Assembly: GCA_964546995.1 (NCBI GenBank) | Contig: CAZJKO010000001.1 | Coordinates: 1-64,000, forward strand | DNA from: CAZJKO01 sp964546995 | GTDB lineage: Bacteria; Bacillota_I; Bacilli_A; RF39; UBA660 | Length of the DNA: 64,000 bases | Direction of reading: 5' to 3' | Part shown: piece by piece, positions 25,018 to 33,874 of the stretch | How the letters are laid out: each line of letters starts with the position of its first letter | Position numbering within the stretch: position 1 is the stretch's first letter | Notes under the pieces: model-generated | Seen by the model: the letters and a program-made list of their open reading frames with translations, nothing else | What the model was told of the DNA's origin: nothing | Databases searched by the model: none | Translations under genes and position numbers: made by a program

Positions 25018-26935
25018 AAAAGTAACAAATACCTATGATTCTTCATCGATACAAGTACTTGAAGGATTAGAAGCGGTTAGAAAACGGCCGGGCATGTACA
25101 TCGGTACTACTAGTGAGAGAGGGCTTCATCATTTGGTTTGGGAAATTGTCGATAATTCCATTGATGAAGCGTTGGCAGGGTATGCCGATGATATCGAAGT
25201 TACTGTCGGACAAAATAATACGATTACTGTTGCCGATGATGGACGTGGGGTTCCCGTCGGCATTCACCCTAAAACGGGTAAATCGACTGTTGAAACTATT
25301 TATACCGTTTTGCATGCTGGTGGTAAATTTGGTGGAGGAGGATACAAAGTATCTGGTGGTCTCCATGGTGTTGGTGCCAGTGTCGTCAATGCTTTAAGTG
25401 AGTGGTTAGAAGTTCGGGTCTACAAAGAAGGAAATGTCTATTATCAAAAATTTGTAAATGGTGGACATCCCGTTGAAGATCTCAAAATTATTGATTCTTG
25501 TTCTCCTGAACGTACAGGTACGACGGTTACCTTTAAACCAGATCCTGATATTTTTCAGGAAACGACCGTTTTTAATTACGATGTATTAAAAACAAGATTG
25601 CGTGAGCTTGCCTTTTTAAATAGAGGTCTTCGTATTCAATTAATCGATGAACGAGCAGATGATAAAAAGGATTCTTTCCTTTATGAAGGTGGAATTTCAG
25701 AATATGTAGAAATGCTTAATCAGAATAAAAATCCTATTCATCCTACGATTATTGATGTCATGGGGAAAGAACAAGATATTTCTTTAGAGGTTGCTTTACA
25801 GTACAATGAGTCTTACAATGCAAGTATTTATTCTTTTGTCAATAATATTACGACACCAGAAGGTGGAACGCACGAAGATGGGGTAAGACGAGCTTTAACA
25901 CGAATTCTCAATAAATATGCTACGACAAATGGGATGTTAAAGAACAATGATGATCCGTTGTCTGGAGAAGATGTTCGTGAAGGAATTACGATGATTATCT
26001 CTTGTAAACATCCTGATCCTCAATTTGAAGGTCAGACAAAGACAAAATTAGGAAATAGTGAAGTACGTAGTATTGCTGATAAAATTTTCTCTACGACGTT
26101 CGAGCGGTTTTTATTGGAACATCCCGATGAGGCAAAAATCATTGTCGATAAAGCAATGACTGCTGCTAGAGCGAGGGTTGCTGCTAAAAGAGCAAGAGAG
26201 TTAACGAGAAGGAAAACGGCTTTAGAAGTATCCAGTTTACCTGGAAAACTTGCGGATTGTTCTAGTAAAGATGCATCGATTTGTGAACTTTTTATTGTCG
26301 AAGGGGATTCCGCTGGTGGTAGTGCAATCGGTGGAAGAGATTCAAAAACACAAGCAATTTTGCCTTTAAAGGGTAAAATATTGAATGTGGAAAAAGCACG
26401 TCTTGATCGCGTTTTAGGAAATGATGAAATTCGTTCTTTGATTACTGCACTTGGTACTGGTATAGGTGAAGAGTTCGATATTTCTAAACTTCGTTATCAT
26501 AAGATTATCATTATGACCGATGCTGATGTCGATGGTGCTCATATTGCAACGCTTCTTTTAACGTTCTTTTATCGGTTTTTTAGACCACTTATTGAGCATG
26601 GTCATGTTTATATTGCTCAACCACCTTTATTTAAGGTAGTGACGGGAAAAGTGGTTAAATACATTCTCGATGATAAAGAGTTGGACAGTTATCTTAAAAC
26701 GTTACCGGAAAATACAAAACGTGAAGTTTCACGTAACAAAGGTTTAGGTGAGATGGATCCTGAGGAGCTTTGTGATACGACGATGTCTTCTGATAATCGG
26801 ACTTTGTTAAAAGTTGAGATTGAAGATGCGATTGTTGCTGATCAAGTATTCCAAGTATTGATGGGTGAAGAAGTAGAACCACGTAAGAAGTTTATTGAAG
26901 AAAATGCTATTTATGTACAAAATTTGGATGTGTAG
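25004..26935 (+). CDS. gyrB: DNA gyrase subunit B
   Basis: GyrB supplies the ATPase and TOPRIM part of gyrase, which introduces negative supercoils. The 643-residue protein has the GHKL ATP site (EIVDNSIDEALAGYADDI, DDGRGVPVGIHP, GLHGVGASVVNAL). It also has the TOPRIM domain with VEGDSAGG and IMTDADVDGAHI. It ends in the usual EENAIYVQNLDV. All catalytic residues are visible. It overlaps recF and is followed by gyrA after 15 bases. Confidence 0.98.
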   Translation: MEENEKVTNTYDSSSIQVLEGLEAVRKRPGMYIGTTSERGLHHLVWEIVDNSIDEALAGYADDIEVTVGQNNTITVADDGRGVPVGIHPKTGKSTVETIYTVLHAGGKFGGGGYKVSGGLHGVGASVVNALSEWLEVRVYKEGNVYYQKFVNGGHPVEDLKIIDSCSPERTGTTVTFKPDPDIFQETTVFNYDVLKTRLRELAFLNRGLRIQLIDERADDKKDSFLYEGGISEYVEMLNQNKNPIHPTIIDVMGKEQDISLEVALQYNESYNASIYSFVNNITTPEGGTHEDGVRRALTRILNKYATTNGMLKNNDDPLSGEDVREGITMIISCKHPDPQFEGQTKTKLGNSEVRSIADKIFSTTFERFLLEHPDEAKIIVDKAMTAARARVAAKRARELTRRKTALEVSSLPGKLADCSSKDASICELFIVEGDSAGGSAIGGRDSKTQAILPLKGKILNVEKARLDRVLGNDEIRSLITALGTGIGEEFDISKLRYHKIIIMTDADVDGAHIATLLLTFFYRFFRPLIEHGHVYIAQPPLFKVVTGKVVKYILDDKELDSYLKTLPENTKREVSRNKGLGEMDPEELCDTTMSSDNRTLLKVEIEDAIVADQVFQVLMGEEVEPRKKFIEENAIYVQNLDV

Positions 26936-26950
26936 TGGGGGTGATGTAAT

Positions 26951-29431
26951 ATGGAAAATATTGAAAATATGGAAAGTAAACTAATTAATGTTAATATTTC
27001 GGATAAAATGCAATCGGCTTTTCTAGATTATTCGATGAGTGTTATTGTTGCTCGTGCTTTGCCTGATGTTCGCGATGGTTTGAAACCTGTTCATCGACGC
27101 ATTTTATACACGATGTTGGAGGAAGGCTTTACGCCTGATAAAAAGTATGTTAAGAGTGCCAATACAGTCGGAAATGTACTAGCACACTATCATCCACATG
27201 GGGATACTGCTGTCTACGATACGATGGTGCGTATGGCACAGGACTTTAATTATCGTTTTCCACTTGTCGATGGTCACGGTAACTTTGGTTCGATTGATGG
27301 TTATTCAGCGGCAGCACAGCGTTATACGGAAGCAAAATTATCAAAGATTTCGATGGAGCTTTTAAAAGATCTCAATAAAAATACGGTCGATTTTGTGGAT
27401 AACTACGATGGAGAACGAAAAGAACCATCTGTTTTACCATCTCGATTTCCCAACATTTTAGTCAATGGTACGATGGGTATTGCTGTTGGTATGGCTACCA
27501 ATATTCCTCCTCATAATTTAGGTGAAGTGATCAATGGTTGTATTGCAAAGATTGATAATCCACTTATTACTACAGAAGAATTGATGGAGTATATTAAAGG
27601 TCCTGATTTTCCAACTGGTGGTATTATTTTAGGAAATAGTGGTATTCGTAAAGCTTATGAGACGGGTAAAGGTGTTGTTGTTATTCGGGCTAAGGCTTAT
27701 ATTGAAGAGCATAATAATCGTCAGAGAATTGTCATTACCGAAATTCCTTATCAAGTGAATAAGACATCTCTTATAACGAAGATCGCTGATTTGGTACGAA
27801 ATAAGCAAATAGAGGGTGTTTCTGATCTTCGTGATGAAACAGACCTTAAAGGTATTAAAATCGTTGTAGAGGTCAAAAAAGAGGCAAATGCGAACGTTGT
27901 ATTGAATAATTTATATAAATATACGCAACTACAAGTTTCCTATGGAATTAATCTTTTAGCACTCGATGATGGACAACCTAAGGTATTGACTTTAAATGAA
28001 ATTTTAGAGAAATATCTTAATCATCAAAAGATGGTTATTATCCGAAGAACGCAATTTGATTTAGATAAAGCAGAGCGACGCGCCCATATTTTGGAAGGAT
28101 TGAAGATTGCTCTTGATCATATTGATGCCATCATTGATTTGATTAAAAACTCGAAAACAGATGAAGAAGCTGCTAATGGATTGATGAATCAATATCATTT
28201 GAGTGAATCTCAGGCTCAAGCTATTTTGGAGATGAAACTTCGTCGTTTGACTGGTTTAGAGAAGGAAAAAATTGAATCTGAACTTGCTGAACTTATGAAG
28301 ACGATTGAAGATTTACGTGCTATTCTTGCTAGTGATGAACGTATTTTAGGTATTATTAAGGACGAGATGATTGAAATTCGGGACAAGTATTCGGATGAGC
28401 GAAGGACGGCTATCGATATGACGGCGATCGAATATATTGAAGATGAGTCGTTAATTCCTGTGGAAAACATTGTTATTACTCTTACCAATAAAGGGTATAT
28501 TAAGCGAGTTCCTGTGGATACTTATAAATCACAAAATCGTGGAGGAGTCGGCGTTAAAGGGATGACGACGAATGAGGAAGACTTTGTGGAACATTTGGTT
28601 TCTATGGAAACTCACGATTATGTGTTATTTTTCTCTAATAAGGGTAGAGTATATCGTATTAAGGGTTACGAAATTCCAGAATATGGAAGACAATCTAAGG
28701 GTCTACCTATTGTTAATCTATTGTCTTTAGATAAAGATGAATATGTTAATTCGTTGATTTGTATTCGTGCGGATGATGAAGCTAAGTATTTATTGTTTGT
28801 AACAAAAGGTGGACTTGTGAAACGTACAGATATTAGTGAATTTGATAATATTCGTACGAGTGGTAAGATTGCAATTATTCTTAAAGATGATGATGAATTG
28901 ATTGCTGTTCGTAAAACAACAGGGGATAATCAGATCATTATTGGTACTAGCAGTGGTCGTATGGTTCGTTTTGAAGAAAGTGAAATAAGAGCTATGGGAC
29001 GTAGTACTTCTGGAGTAAGAGGTGTCGATTTAGGAGATGCTCGCGTTGTTGGTAGTGAAGTTGTTTATGATGATCAACAAGTGTTAATTGTTACAGAAAA
29101 AGGATATGGCAAGAAGACTTCTATTTCTGAATATCGTTTAACACATCGTGGTAGTAAAGGTGTTAAGGCATTAAACATTACTGAGAAGAATGGTAATATG
29201 GTTGCTTTGAAATGTGTTTATGGTGATGAAGATCTAATGATTATTACGGATAGTGGTATCATTATGAGGATGCCTATGGAACAAATTTCTACTTTAAAAA
29301 GAGCAACACAAGGTGTTCGTCTCATCAATTTGAAAGATCAACAAAAAGTAGCTACTGTCGCAACTCTTGCCAAAGAAGAGGAATCTTGCAATGATGAACA
29401 GAGTGTATCTATGGAAAACGAAACTGAATAA
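26951..29431 (+). CDS. gyrA: DNA gyrase subunit A
   Basis: GyrA carries the DNA-cutting tyrosine and the DNA-wrapping C-terminal pinwheel. The 826-residue protein has AAQRYTEAKL with catalytic Tyr125. The quinolone-contact segment HPHGDTAVYDTMVRMAQ at 81-97 has Thr86 where Ser is usual and Asp90 conserved. The GyrA box occurs as QNRGGVGVKGM, so this is gyrase rather than topoisomerase IV. A short acidic tail ends the protein. A terminator follows, and then the parS region. Confidence 0.97.
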   Translation: MENIENMESKLINVNISDKMQSAFLDYSMSVIVARALPDVRDGLKPVHRRILYTMLEEGFTPDKKYVKSANTVGNVLAHYHPHGDTAVYDTMVRMAQDFNYRFPLVDGHGNFGSIDGYSAAAQRYTEAKLSKISMELLKDLNKNTVDFVDNYDGERKEPSVLPSRFPNILVNGTMGIAVGMATNIPPHNLGEVINGCIAKIDNPLITTEELMEYIKGPDFPTGGIILGNSGIRKAYETGKGVVVIRAKAYIEEHNNRQRIVITEIPYQVNKTSLITKIADLVRNKQIEGVSDLRDETDLKGIKIVVEVKKEANANVVLNNLYKYTQLQVSYGINLLALDDGQPKVLTLNEILEKYLNHQKMVIIRRTQFDLDKAERRAHILEGLKIALDHIDAIIDLIKNSKTDEEAANGLMNQYHLSESQAQAILEMKLRRLTGLEKEKIESELAELMKTIEDLRAILASDERILGIIKDEMIEIRDKYSDERRTAIDMTAIEYIEDESLIPVENIVITLTNKGYIKRVPVDTYKSQNRGGVGVKGMTTNEEDFVEHLVSMETHDYVLFFSNKGRVYRIKGYEIPEYGRQSKGLPIVNLLSLDKDEYVNSLICIRADDEAKYLLFVTKGGLVKRTDISEFDNIRTSGKIAIILKDDDELIAVRKTTGDNQIIIGTSSGRMVRFEESEIRAMGRSTSGVRGVDLGDARVVGSEVVYDDQQVLIVTEKGYGKKTSISEYRLTHRGSKGVKALNITEKNGNMVALKCVYGDEDLMIITDSGIIMRMPMEQISTLKRATQGVRLINLKDQQKVATVATLAKEEESCNDEQSVSMENETE

Positions 29432-29455
29432 AGTTACATAATATTTATAGCAAGT

Positions 29456-29497
29456 ATAGCAAGGCTAATTACAAATAATAGCCTTGCTATTTTTTTG
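29456..29497 (+). terminator. Terminator after gyrA
   Basis: A perfect 12-pair stem (29456-29467 with 29479-29490) is followed by seven T residues. It ends the recF-gyrB-gyrA transcript. Confidence 0.9.
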
Positions 29498-29525
29498 GCA
29501 TACAATTCATTCAAGTGACAAAAAC

Positions 29526-29534
29526 TGTGGATAA
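29526..29534 (-). promoter_or_regulatory. Exact DnaA box outside the main clusters
   Basis: TGTGGATAA occurs singly about 30 bases after the gyrA terminator, 7 kb from the origin. In an AT-rich gap a single box may be chance or a DnaA-titrating site. Confidence 0.4.
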
Positions 29535-29746
29535 AATATTTTCATAATATAAAATATTGTGTATAATTTTACTAAAGAAGTAATTTTCTATATGGTTATT
29601 GCTATATTATTTTAAAATGTCGAGTTAAATTGGGTTTATTAAAGCGTGAATATTCTCATAAAGTTTCGTTAATTTATATTACTTTATTTTGTATTTTAAA
29701 AGTATTCTTTTATCGTATTAGTTAATAATATAGACTGTAATTGTGA

Positions 29747-29762
29747 TGTTTCACGTGAAACA
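29747..29762. promoter_or_regulatory. parS site 1
   Basis: TGTTTCACGTGAAACA is the exact 16-bp parS core bound by Spo0J/ParB. Two flanking bases on each side continue the palindrome (20 bp, 29745-29764). Confidence 0.93.
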
Positions 29763-29972
29763 TCAGATATAAGTTTCCGTTTTTACTATAAATACGAGAT
29801 CGATTTATATAAATAAATTCTAATCATGTAATTTGGAAGACGAATAGCGATACTATTTATGCTAAACTTGAAGTTGCATAACTGAATATGACTTTTATAA
29901 ATAGCAATTTATATAATTATCAATCTTTTATCTAACGATCGGTTTTTTATGAGAAGTTAAAAGATATCATAA

Positions 29973-29988
29973 TGTTTCACGTGAAACA
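29973..29988. promoter_or_regulatory. parS site 2
   Basis: Exact parS core; the palindrome extends to 24 bp at 29969-29992 with ATAA/TTAT flanks. Confidence 0.93.
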
Positions 29989-30121
29989 TTATATGAATAT
30001 AATTCTGAATGTTCGTTTGAACTATATTGTACTTCAAACTTAACTTCATATTTTTATGAAAAGAGTTTGTTTTTTAAAACTGATAGATTCATAATAATGC
30101 GATATGTAAATTCTTATACAA

Positions 30122-30137
30122 TGTTTCACGTGAAACA
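30122..30137. promoter_or_regulatory. parS site 3
   Basis: Exact parS core; the palindrome extends to 28 bp at 30116-30143 with ATACAA/TTGTAT flanks. Confidence 0.93.
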
Positions 30138-30283
30138 TTGTATTCTTTTTAAAACATTGATGCTTTGGCTTGTATAAAAGAGAAGTTCGTTTCATATCAT
30201 ATAGAACAATAATATTGGAACTGCTTAAAACAAAAAAACAAGAAAGGTGGCATGCGATTTAAAATAATCATCGTTTTCTATAA

Positions 30284-30299
30284 TGTTTCACGTGAAACA
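30284..30299. promoter_or_regulatory. parS site 4
   Basis: Exact parS core; the palindrome extends to 30 bp at 30277-30306 with TCTATAA/TTATAGA flanks. Confidence 0.93.
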
Positions 30300-30398
30300 T
30301 TATAGATGGTATTTATTAAATGTTGAAAGTTATGGGATGTTTCAAAGATCTAATTTTCCAAGCTTTATGTTTTTATATCGTTCTAAACATATAGAAAT

Positions 30399-30414
30399 TA
30401 TTTCCCGGGAAATA
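30399..30414. promoter_or_regulatory. Noc-binding site
   Basis: TATTTCCCGGGAAATA is a perfect 16-bp palindrome and contains the known Noc-binding core ATTTCCCGGGAAAT. It lies 100 bases from parS site 4. The gene for Noc is at 12817-14031. Confidence 0.85.
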
Positions 30415-30584
30415 TTACTATAATATTTGTACTTTTAAAAGTCTTTTTATCTGTAAAATTTTAATGTTAAAGTGTACAATTTTGATTTCGATGTTGATAT
30501 TTTATTTTTTAATTTACGTATTATGTTAAGTTGTATTGATACTAAAATAGTTGCATCAATTAATAAAATATATTATGATGTTGA

Positions 30585-30662
30585 TGGTGCAATGAATGTG
30601 ATCGGAACCAGGTCAGGATTGGAAGATAGCAGCCTTAACGATTTTCATTCATGTGCACCTTT
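30585..30662 (+). ncRNA. ffs: Signal recognition particle RNA, minimal (4.5S-like)
   Basis: The apical SRP domain is clear: ACCAGGTCAGG, a GGAA tetraloop, then AGCAGCC, the asymmetric loop bound by Ffh. The ends pair as GGTGCA (30586-30591) with TGCACC (30654-30659), and ATGAATG pairs with CATTCAT inside. The whole hairpin is about 78 nt and there is no room for the Alu domain found in the 270-nt Bacillus scRNA. Exact ends are not determined. Its position before dnaX matches B. subtilis scr. Confidence 0.9.
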
Positions 30663-30688
30663 CTTGTATATAAAGTGAGGAAATTAGT

Positions 30689-31138
30689 ATGTCTGATATT
30701 GAATATATGAATGTTGCTTACGAGCAAGCTTTGATTGCGTATAACATGAACGAAGTGCCTGTTGGTGCAATAATTGTTTATCATGGCCAAATTATTGCGA
30801 AGGCTTATAATCAAAAAGATTCTTCTAATTGTGTTACGAACCATGCGGAAATTTTAGCGATAGAAGAGGCGAGTCGTTTTTTGAAAAATTGGCGTCTTAA
30901 TGAGTGTATTATGTATGTTACACTTGAACCTTGTCCTATGTGCGCGAGTGCTATACAACAGGCTCGGATTGATACTCTTTATTATGGTGCTTCTGCTATT
31001 AATAAGGATAATTTGGAAATTGTGGATAAAATTTTTAATAGTGTTAATGCAAATCAAAAGGTTTGTTTAAAAGCTCCTGTATTAAAGGATCAATGTACAA
31101 AGTTACTACAAGATTTTTTTTCTAAAGTAAGAAAATAG
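30689..31138 (+). CDS. tadA: tRNA-specific adenosine deaminase TadA
   Basis: TadA deaminates A34 of tRNA-Arg(ACG) to inosine. The 149-residue protein has the zinc/catalytic motif NHAEILAI (His-Ala-Glu) near 51-58 and LEPCPMCASAI near 81-91 with both zinc cysteines. The VPVGAIIV strand is at 21-28. Length fits the family. It follows the SRP RNA and precedes dnaX, as in Bacillus. The start is ATG 30689 after AAGTGAGGAAATTAGT. Confidence 0.95.
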   Translation: MSDIEYMNVAYEQALIAYNMNEVPVGAIIVYHGQIIAKAYNQKDSSNCVTNHAEILAIEEASRFLKNWRLNECIMYVTLEPCPMCASAIQQARIDTLYYGASAINKDNLEIVDKIFNSVNANQKVCLKAPVLKDQCTKLLQDFFSKVRK

Positions 31139-31183
31139 ATGTTTTTAAGACGAAAAAACGTTTGGTATAATTTTTGATAAAAT

Positions 31184-31215
31184 TATTTCCTGGGAAATAA
31201 AAAGCGTGATATAAT
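31184..31215 (+). promoter_or_regulatory. dnaX promoter with an overlapping Noc-like site
   Basis: An extended -10, TGATATAAT, ends at 31215 (TATAAT 31210-31215). The -35 position (31187-31192) lies inside TATTTCCTGGGAAATA at 31184-31199, which differs from the Noc palindrome by one base. Binding there would be expected to compete with RNA polymerase. Confidence 0.6.
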
Positions 31216-31259
31216 ACTATTGTTTTATTAATTTCGTTTTCATATTGTGGGGGTGAATT

Positions 31260-32915
31260 ATGTATCAGGCACTTTATCGTAAATATAGACCTTCTTTGTT
31301 TAAAGAAATTGCTGGGCAACAAGTTGTTATAAAAATTTTACAAAATGCTTTAAAAACTTCTAAGATAAGTCATGCTTATTTGTTTTCTGGCCCACGTGGT
31401 ACTGGTAAAACTACCATTGCTAAACTTCTTGCTAAAGCTGTAAATTGTTCTAATTTGCAGGATGGTGAACCTTGTGGTGTATGTGAACATTGTATTGATG
31501 CTTCTTCTAAAGAGTGCGTAGATATTATTGAAATCGATGCTGCTTCTAACAATGGCGTTGATGAGATAAGGGAGTTAAAAAATAAAATTAATTTGGTTCC
31601 TAATTCATTAAAATATAAAGTTTATATTATTGATGAAGTTCATATGTTGTCCATTGGTGCGTTTAATGCTTTGTTGAAGACGTTAGAAGAACCACCTGAA
31701 CACGTTATTTTTATTTTAGCAACGACGGATCCTCAAAAAGTTCCTGTTACGATTGTTTCGCGGTGTCAATGTTTTTCTTTTAAAAAGATAAATTTTTCTG
31801 ATATGGTGGAAAAATTGAGCGAAGTAGCAACAAAAGAGCATATTTCTATTGACTCAGATGTGATCGATGAAATTGCTCGTTATGCCGATGGTGGTATGAG
31901 AGATGCTCTTGGTCTTCTTGATCAACTTAGTTCTTATACTTTGGATACGATTACATTAGATGATTTTAGAAGTGTTAATGGGTTGTTGTCTGATGATGAT
32001 ATTCTTCAATTGCTAAATTATGTCTTTCACCAAGATTTTAAATCTGTTTTAGATTGTTTTGAATCATTATATAGTACAGGGAAAGATTTTATTCAATTAA
32101 CTAATCAAATGATTGAAATTTTGAGAAAACAATTGGTCGATTATTATATTTGTGATCAATCTTTAGTTGGAGATAAAGAACAATATTATCAATTGATTCT
32201 TAGGTTATCTGAAATCTTGGTTGATATGAAAAATGTAGGAAATGTTAAAGTGCTTCTCGAAATGACGTTGATAGGATTTATGAAATCACTTTCTTCCGAT
32301 TCTTCTATCGAAAAAGAAATTTGCACTGACAATGTGGATAAAAGTAATCAGCCGATTCTTCCTAAAACAAAAGAAAAACCACATGTTGTGGAAAAGGTTG
32401 AACCAGTTTTGAATGAAACTTCCATTGAAAGTAACGAATCCTTGATTTCTCTTCGCATTAATAATACTTTTGCTAAGGCTTCCAAACAGATATTGCTTGA
32501 TTTGAAAGAAAAATGGTCACAATTAAATGATTTTGTTTTTAATCAGGAATTTGGATACTTGGTTTGTATTTTGTTGGATGGTACACTTAGAGCAGCAAGT
32601 GATGAAAATGTGATTATTAGTTATCCGTATGATTCAATGGTGGAGAAGGGATATGGATGTATTTCTAAACTAGAGGAAATATTTACACGAGTATTTGGTA
32701 TTTCGATTCATTTGGTTTTTATTACTGATGAAAGATGGAATCAGGAAAAAGCAGAGTTTATTCGGCGCAAAAATCAAAATGTGGCTTACGAGTATAAAAA
32801 TGAACCGCAAGAAGTTGTCAACGAAGTTCAAATCGATTTGAAATCGGGACAATCTGAAATTTCGCGTAGCGCAATTGAACTGTTTGGTGATATAGTAGAA
32901 ATAGAAAAAAATTAG
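31260..32915 (+). CDS. dnaX: DNA polymerase III subunit gamma/tau
   Basis: DnaX is the clamp-loader ATPase that also couples polymerase and helicase. The 551-residue protein has Walker A SGPRGTGKT near 43-51, a four-cysteine zinc module between CSN and KEC near 64-85, IDEVHML for Walker B, and the SRCQ sensor region. The rest is a variable C-terminal tau part. ATG 31260 follows TGTGGGGGTGAATT. dnaX-ybaB-recR is the normal Firmicute cluster. Confidence 0.97.
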   Translation: MYQALYRKYRPSLFKEIAGQQVVIKILQNALKTSKISHAYLFSGPRGTGKTTIAKLLAKAVNCSNLQDGEPCGVCEHCIDASSKECVDIIEIDAASNNGVDEIRELKNKINLVPNSLKYKVYIIDEVHMLSIGAFNALLKTLEEPPEHVIFILATTDPQKVPVTIVSRCQCFSFKKINFSDMVEKLSEVATKEHISIDSDVIDEIARYADGGMRDALGLLDQLSSYTLDTITLDDFRSVNGLLSDDDILQLLNYVFHQDFKSVLDCFESLYSTGKDFIQLTNQMIEILRKQLVDYYICDQSLVGDKEQYYQLILRLSEILVDMKNVGNVKVLLEMTLIGFMKSLSSDSSIEKEICTDNVDKSNQPILPKTKEKPHVVEKVEPVLNETSIESNESLISLRINNTFAKASKQILLDLKEKWSQLNDFVFNQEFGYLVCILLDGTLRAASDENVIISYPYDSMVEKGYGCISKLEEIFTRVFGISIHLVFITDERWNQEKAEFIRRKNQNVAYEYKNEPQEVVNEVQIDLKSGQSEISRSAIELFGDIVEIEKN

Positions 32916-32930
32916 AAAGAAGGAATTAGT

Positions 32931-33230
32931 ATGAATATGCAAGCTCTTATGAAGCAAGCTCAAAATTTACAAAGAGATATGATGAAAGCGAAAGAAGAAA
33001 TTGATCAAATGACTTTTGTTGGGGAAAGTTCTTTAGTTAAAGTTACTATTAATGGGCAAAAGGAAGTTTTGAAAGTTGAAATTGATAAAGAAAGCGATCT
33101 TTCTTGCGATGATTTAGAACTTCTTGAGGATATGTTTGTTGTTGCAATTAATGCAGCGATGAAGCAAGTAGATGATATTACAGAAAAAAAGATGGGCAAA
33201 TTTGGTAATTCTATGCCTGGGTTATTTTAG
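32931..33230 (+). CDS. ebfC: YbaB/EbfC family nucleoid-associated protein
   Basis: EbfC/YbaB proteins are small dimers that bind DNA with little sequence specificity and are encoded between dnaX and recR. The 99-residue protein has the N-terminal MQALMKQAQNLQRDMMKAKEEI helix and the core GQKEVLKVEIDKE. It ends KMGKFGNSMPGLF, typical of the family. It starts 15 bases after dnaX with AGAAAGAAGGAATTAGT upstream, and recR follows by eight bases. Confidence 0.95.
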   Translation: MNMQALMKQAQNLQRDMMKAKEEIDQMTFVGESSLVKVTINGQKEVLKVEIDKESDLSCDDLELLEDMFVVAINAAMKQVDDITEKKMGKFGNSMPGLF

Positions 33231-33238
33231 GTATTATT

Positions 33239-33835
33239 ATGTATCCTGAAAGTTTGCGTAATTTAATTGAATCATTTAAATATTTTCCGGGAATTGGTGA
33301 GAAGACTGCAGAACGTCTTTCTTTTTCTGTTTTAGATTTGTCTTCAGAAAAAATTGAACTGTTTAAAGAAAGTTTAAATGATGTGAAAGAGAAATTGCAT
33401 TTATGTCCTAAATGCAATAGTTTAACGGATCGAGATCTTTGTTCTATTTGCAGTGATCCGTTGCGTGATTCTTCTTTGTTGTTAGTTGTAGAAGATGTGA
33501 GAAGTGTTTTTCTTTTTGAACGTCTCGGTATGTTTCATGGTCATTATCATGTTTTAGATGGATTGATTTCTCCATTAGATGGGATTAATCCTGAGGATAT
33601 TCAGCTCGATAAGTTAATTGATCGCGTCAAAAACGGAGAATATTGCGAAATCATTTTAGCTTTTAAACCTAGTATAGAAGGAGAAACTACGGCACTTTAC
33701 ATTAAAAAGATTTTAGATGGTCTTCCTGTTATTGTTACACGGTTAGCTAGTGGTATTCCGATTGGTGCTGATATGGAATATATCGATGCTTTAACGCTTG
33801 AGAGAGCTTTGTCTGATCGTAAACAATTATCATAA
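33239..33835 (+). CDS. recR: Recombination protein RecR
   Basis: RecR forms a ring clamp that with RecO and RecF helps RecA displace SSB. The 198-residue protein has a helix-hairpin-helix (KYFPGIGEKTAERLSF), a four-cysteine zinc finger (CPKCNSLTDRDLCSIC) and a TOPRIM domain (LLVVEDVRSVFLFE). The C-terminal part has TRLASGIPIGADMEYIDALTLERAL. Length is standard. It ends the dnaX-ebfC-recR run. Confidence 0.97.
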   Translation: MYPESLRNLIESFKYFPGIGEKTAERLSFSVLDLSSEKIELFKESLNDVKEKLHLCPKCNSLTDRDLCSICSDPLRDSSLLLVVEDVRSVFLFERLGMFHGHYHVLDGLISPLDGINPEDIQLDKLIDRVKNGEYCEIILAFKPSIEGETTALYIKKILDGLPVIVTRLASGIPIGADMEYIDALTLERALSDRKQLS

Positions 33836-33874
33836 TTATTTTCTTTTTTCATAATTTTTAGTGGAGGAATAGTT

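Larger units (their letters stand above)
29498..30584. other. Non-coding origin-proximal region with partition sites
   Basis: This 1.1 kb stretch is unusually AT-rich, has no convincing gene and lies between gyrA and the SRP RNA. It holds an exact DnaA box, four parS sites and one Noc site, listed separately. A TATAAT at 29562-29567 could start a transcript, but no RNA family is recognised. A frame from 30472 crosses the SRP RNA and is not a gene. Confidence 0.75.

Noticed and set aside
26718..26736. parS-like sequence in gyrB
   Set aside because: It reads ACGTGAAGTTTCACGT, with the half-sites in inverted order relative to parS, so it does not match the core palindrome and is part of conserved coding sequence.
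29498..30584. Possible tRNA or other structured RNA in the gap after gyrA
   Set aside because: No cloverleaf or known RNA signature could be found; the strong palindromes are parS and Noc sites.
30472..30678. 68-codon open frame across the SRP RNA region
   Set aside because: It overlaps the clear SRP RNA hairpin, has no ribosome binding site and an AT-driven composition.
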